Assembly (NCBI GenBank): GCA_946056785.1 | Contig: CAMGKS010000091.1 | Coordinates: forward strand, 1-5,362 | Length of the DNA stretch: 5,362 bases | Direction of reading: 5' to 3' | Source: an uncultured Clostridia bacterium | GTDB lineage: Bacteria > Bacillota > Clostridia > Christensenellales > CAG-917 | Shown: one piece after another, positions 5,277 to 5,362 of the stretch | Position numbering within the stretch: the first letter of the stretch is position 1 | Layout of the letters: the number at the start of each line of letters is the position of its first letter | Made by a program: the position numbers and the translations under genes | Notes under the pieces: model-generated | Database searches by the model: none | Told to the model about the DNA's origin: nothing | What the model saw: the letters and a program-made list of their open reading frames with translations, nothing else

Positions 5277-5362
5277 ACTGGGGTTGGAACAGGTGGAACG
5301 ATATCAGGTATTTCTAAAAAATTAAAAGAATTAAATCCGAATTTAAAAGCGATTGCAGTTGA
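5277..5362 (+). CDS. cysK: Cysteine synthase fragment, both ends missing
   Basis: The plus-strand frame reads TGVGTGGTISGISKKLKE, then LNPNLKAIAVE, up to the window edge. This is the middle of O-acetylserine sulfhydrylase (CysK family, fold type II PLP enzyme), which makes cysteine from O-acetylserine and sulfide. GTGGT is the glycine loop that holds the PLP phosphate; in a protein of about 300 residues it lies near residue 175-180, so roughly the first 175 residues are absent. The frame begins exactly at the hydrogenase ATG, with no start codon or ribosome binding site. The gene probably continues beyond the window. Cystathionine beta-synthase shares this motif and cannot be excluded from 28 residues. 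Confidence 0.8.

Overview
The window looks like DNA from an anaerobic, low-GC bacterium. The AT-rich intergenic DNA, the strong AAGGAGG ribosome binding site and the YtrA-type GntR/ABC cassette point to a Bacillota-like genome. The [FeFe] hydrogenase implies a fermentative anaerobe. I cannot name a genus, and the window may not be one contiguous natural locus (see below).

Layout, left to right. (1) About 1-338: minus-strand remnant of an aspartokinase-like gene, with degenerate motifs and an early stop. (2) About 339-1073: plus-strand C-terminal part of an MMPL/RND-family membrane transporter, without its N-terminal part. (3) 1074-1558: mostly noncoding, with a clear hairpin terminator at 1265-1295 and two weak small minus-strand frames. 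(4) 3411 down to 1559: a complete, tightly packed minus-strand operon of ABC ATPase, ABC-2 permease and YtrA-type GntR regulator. Its sigma70-like promoter overlaps a 28-bp palindrome, so autorepression by the GntR protein is likely. (5) 3412-3749: promoter region, then a 17-bp-stem terminator. (6) 3750-5276: minus-strand [FeFe] hydrogenase catalytic subunit, complete at its C-terminus but lacking the N-terminal [2Fe-2S] domain. (7) 5277-5362: plus-strand piece of cysteine synthase running off the window edge.

How the genes work together: only the three-gene ABC operon is a self-contained unit. It is probably a small efflux or peptide-resistance transporter that senses its inducer through the GntR repressor. 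The hydrogenase would reoxidise fermentation electrons as H2 and has no visible functional link to the operon.

The most striking structural observation is at the two ends. At about 330-345 and about 5274-5283, two unrelated genes meet head to head, each without its 5' part and with no spacer. This matching pattern suggests chimeric joins (amplification or assembly artefacts) or real inversion breakpoints. I see no convincing undescribed system. The best biological leads are the GntR operator-promoter and the Ser-for-Cys substitution in the hydrogenase L1 motif.
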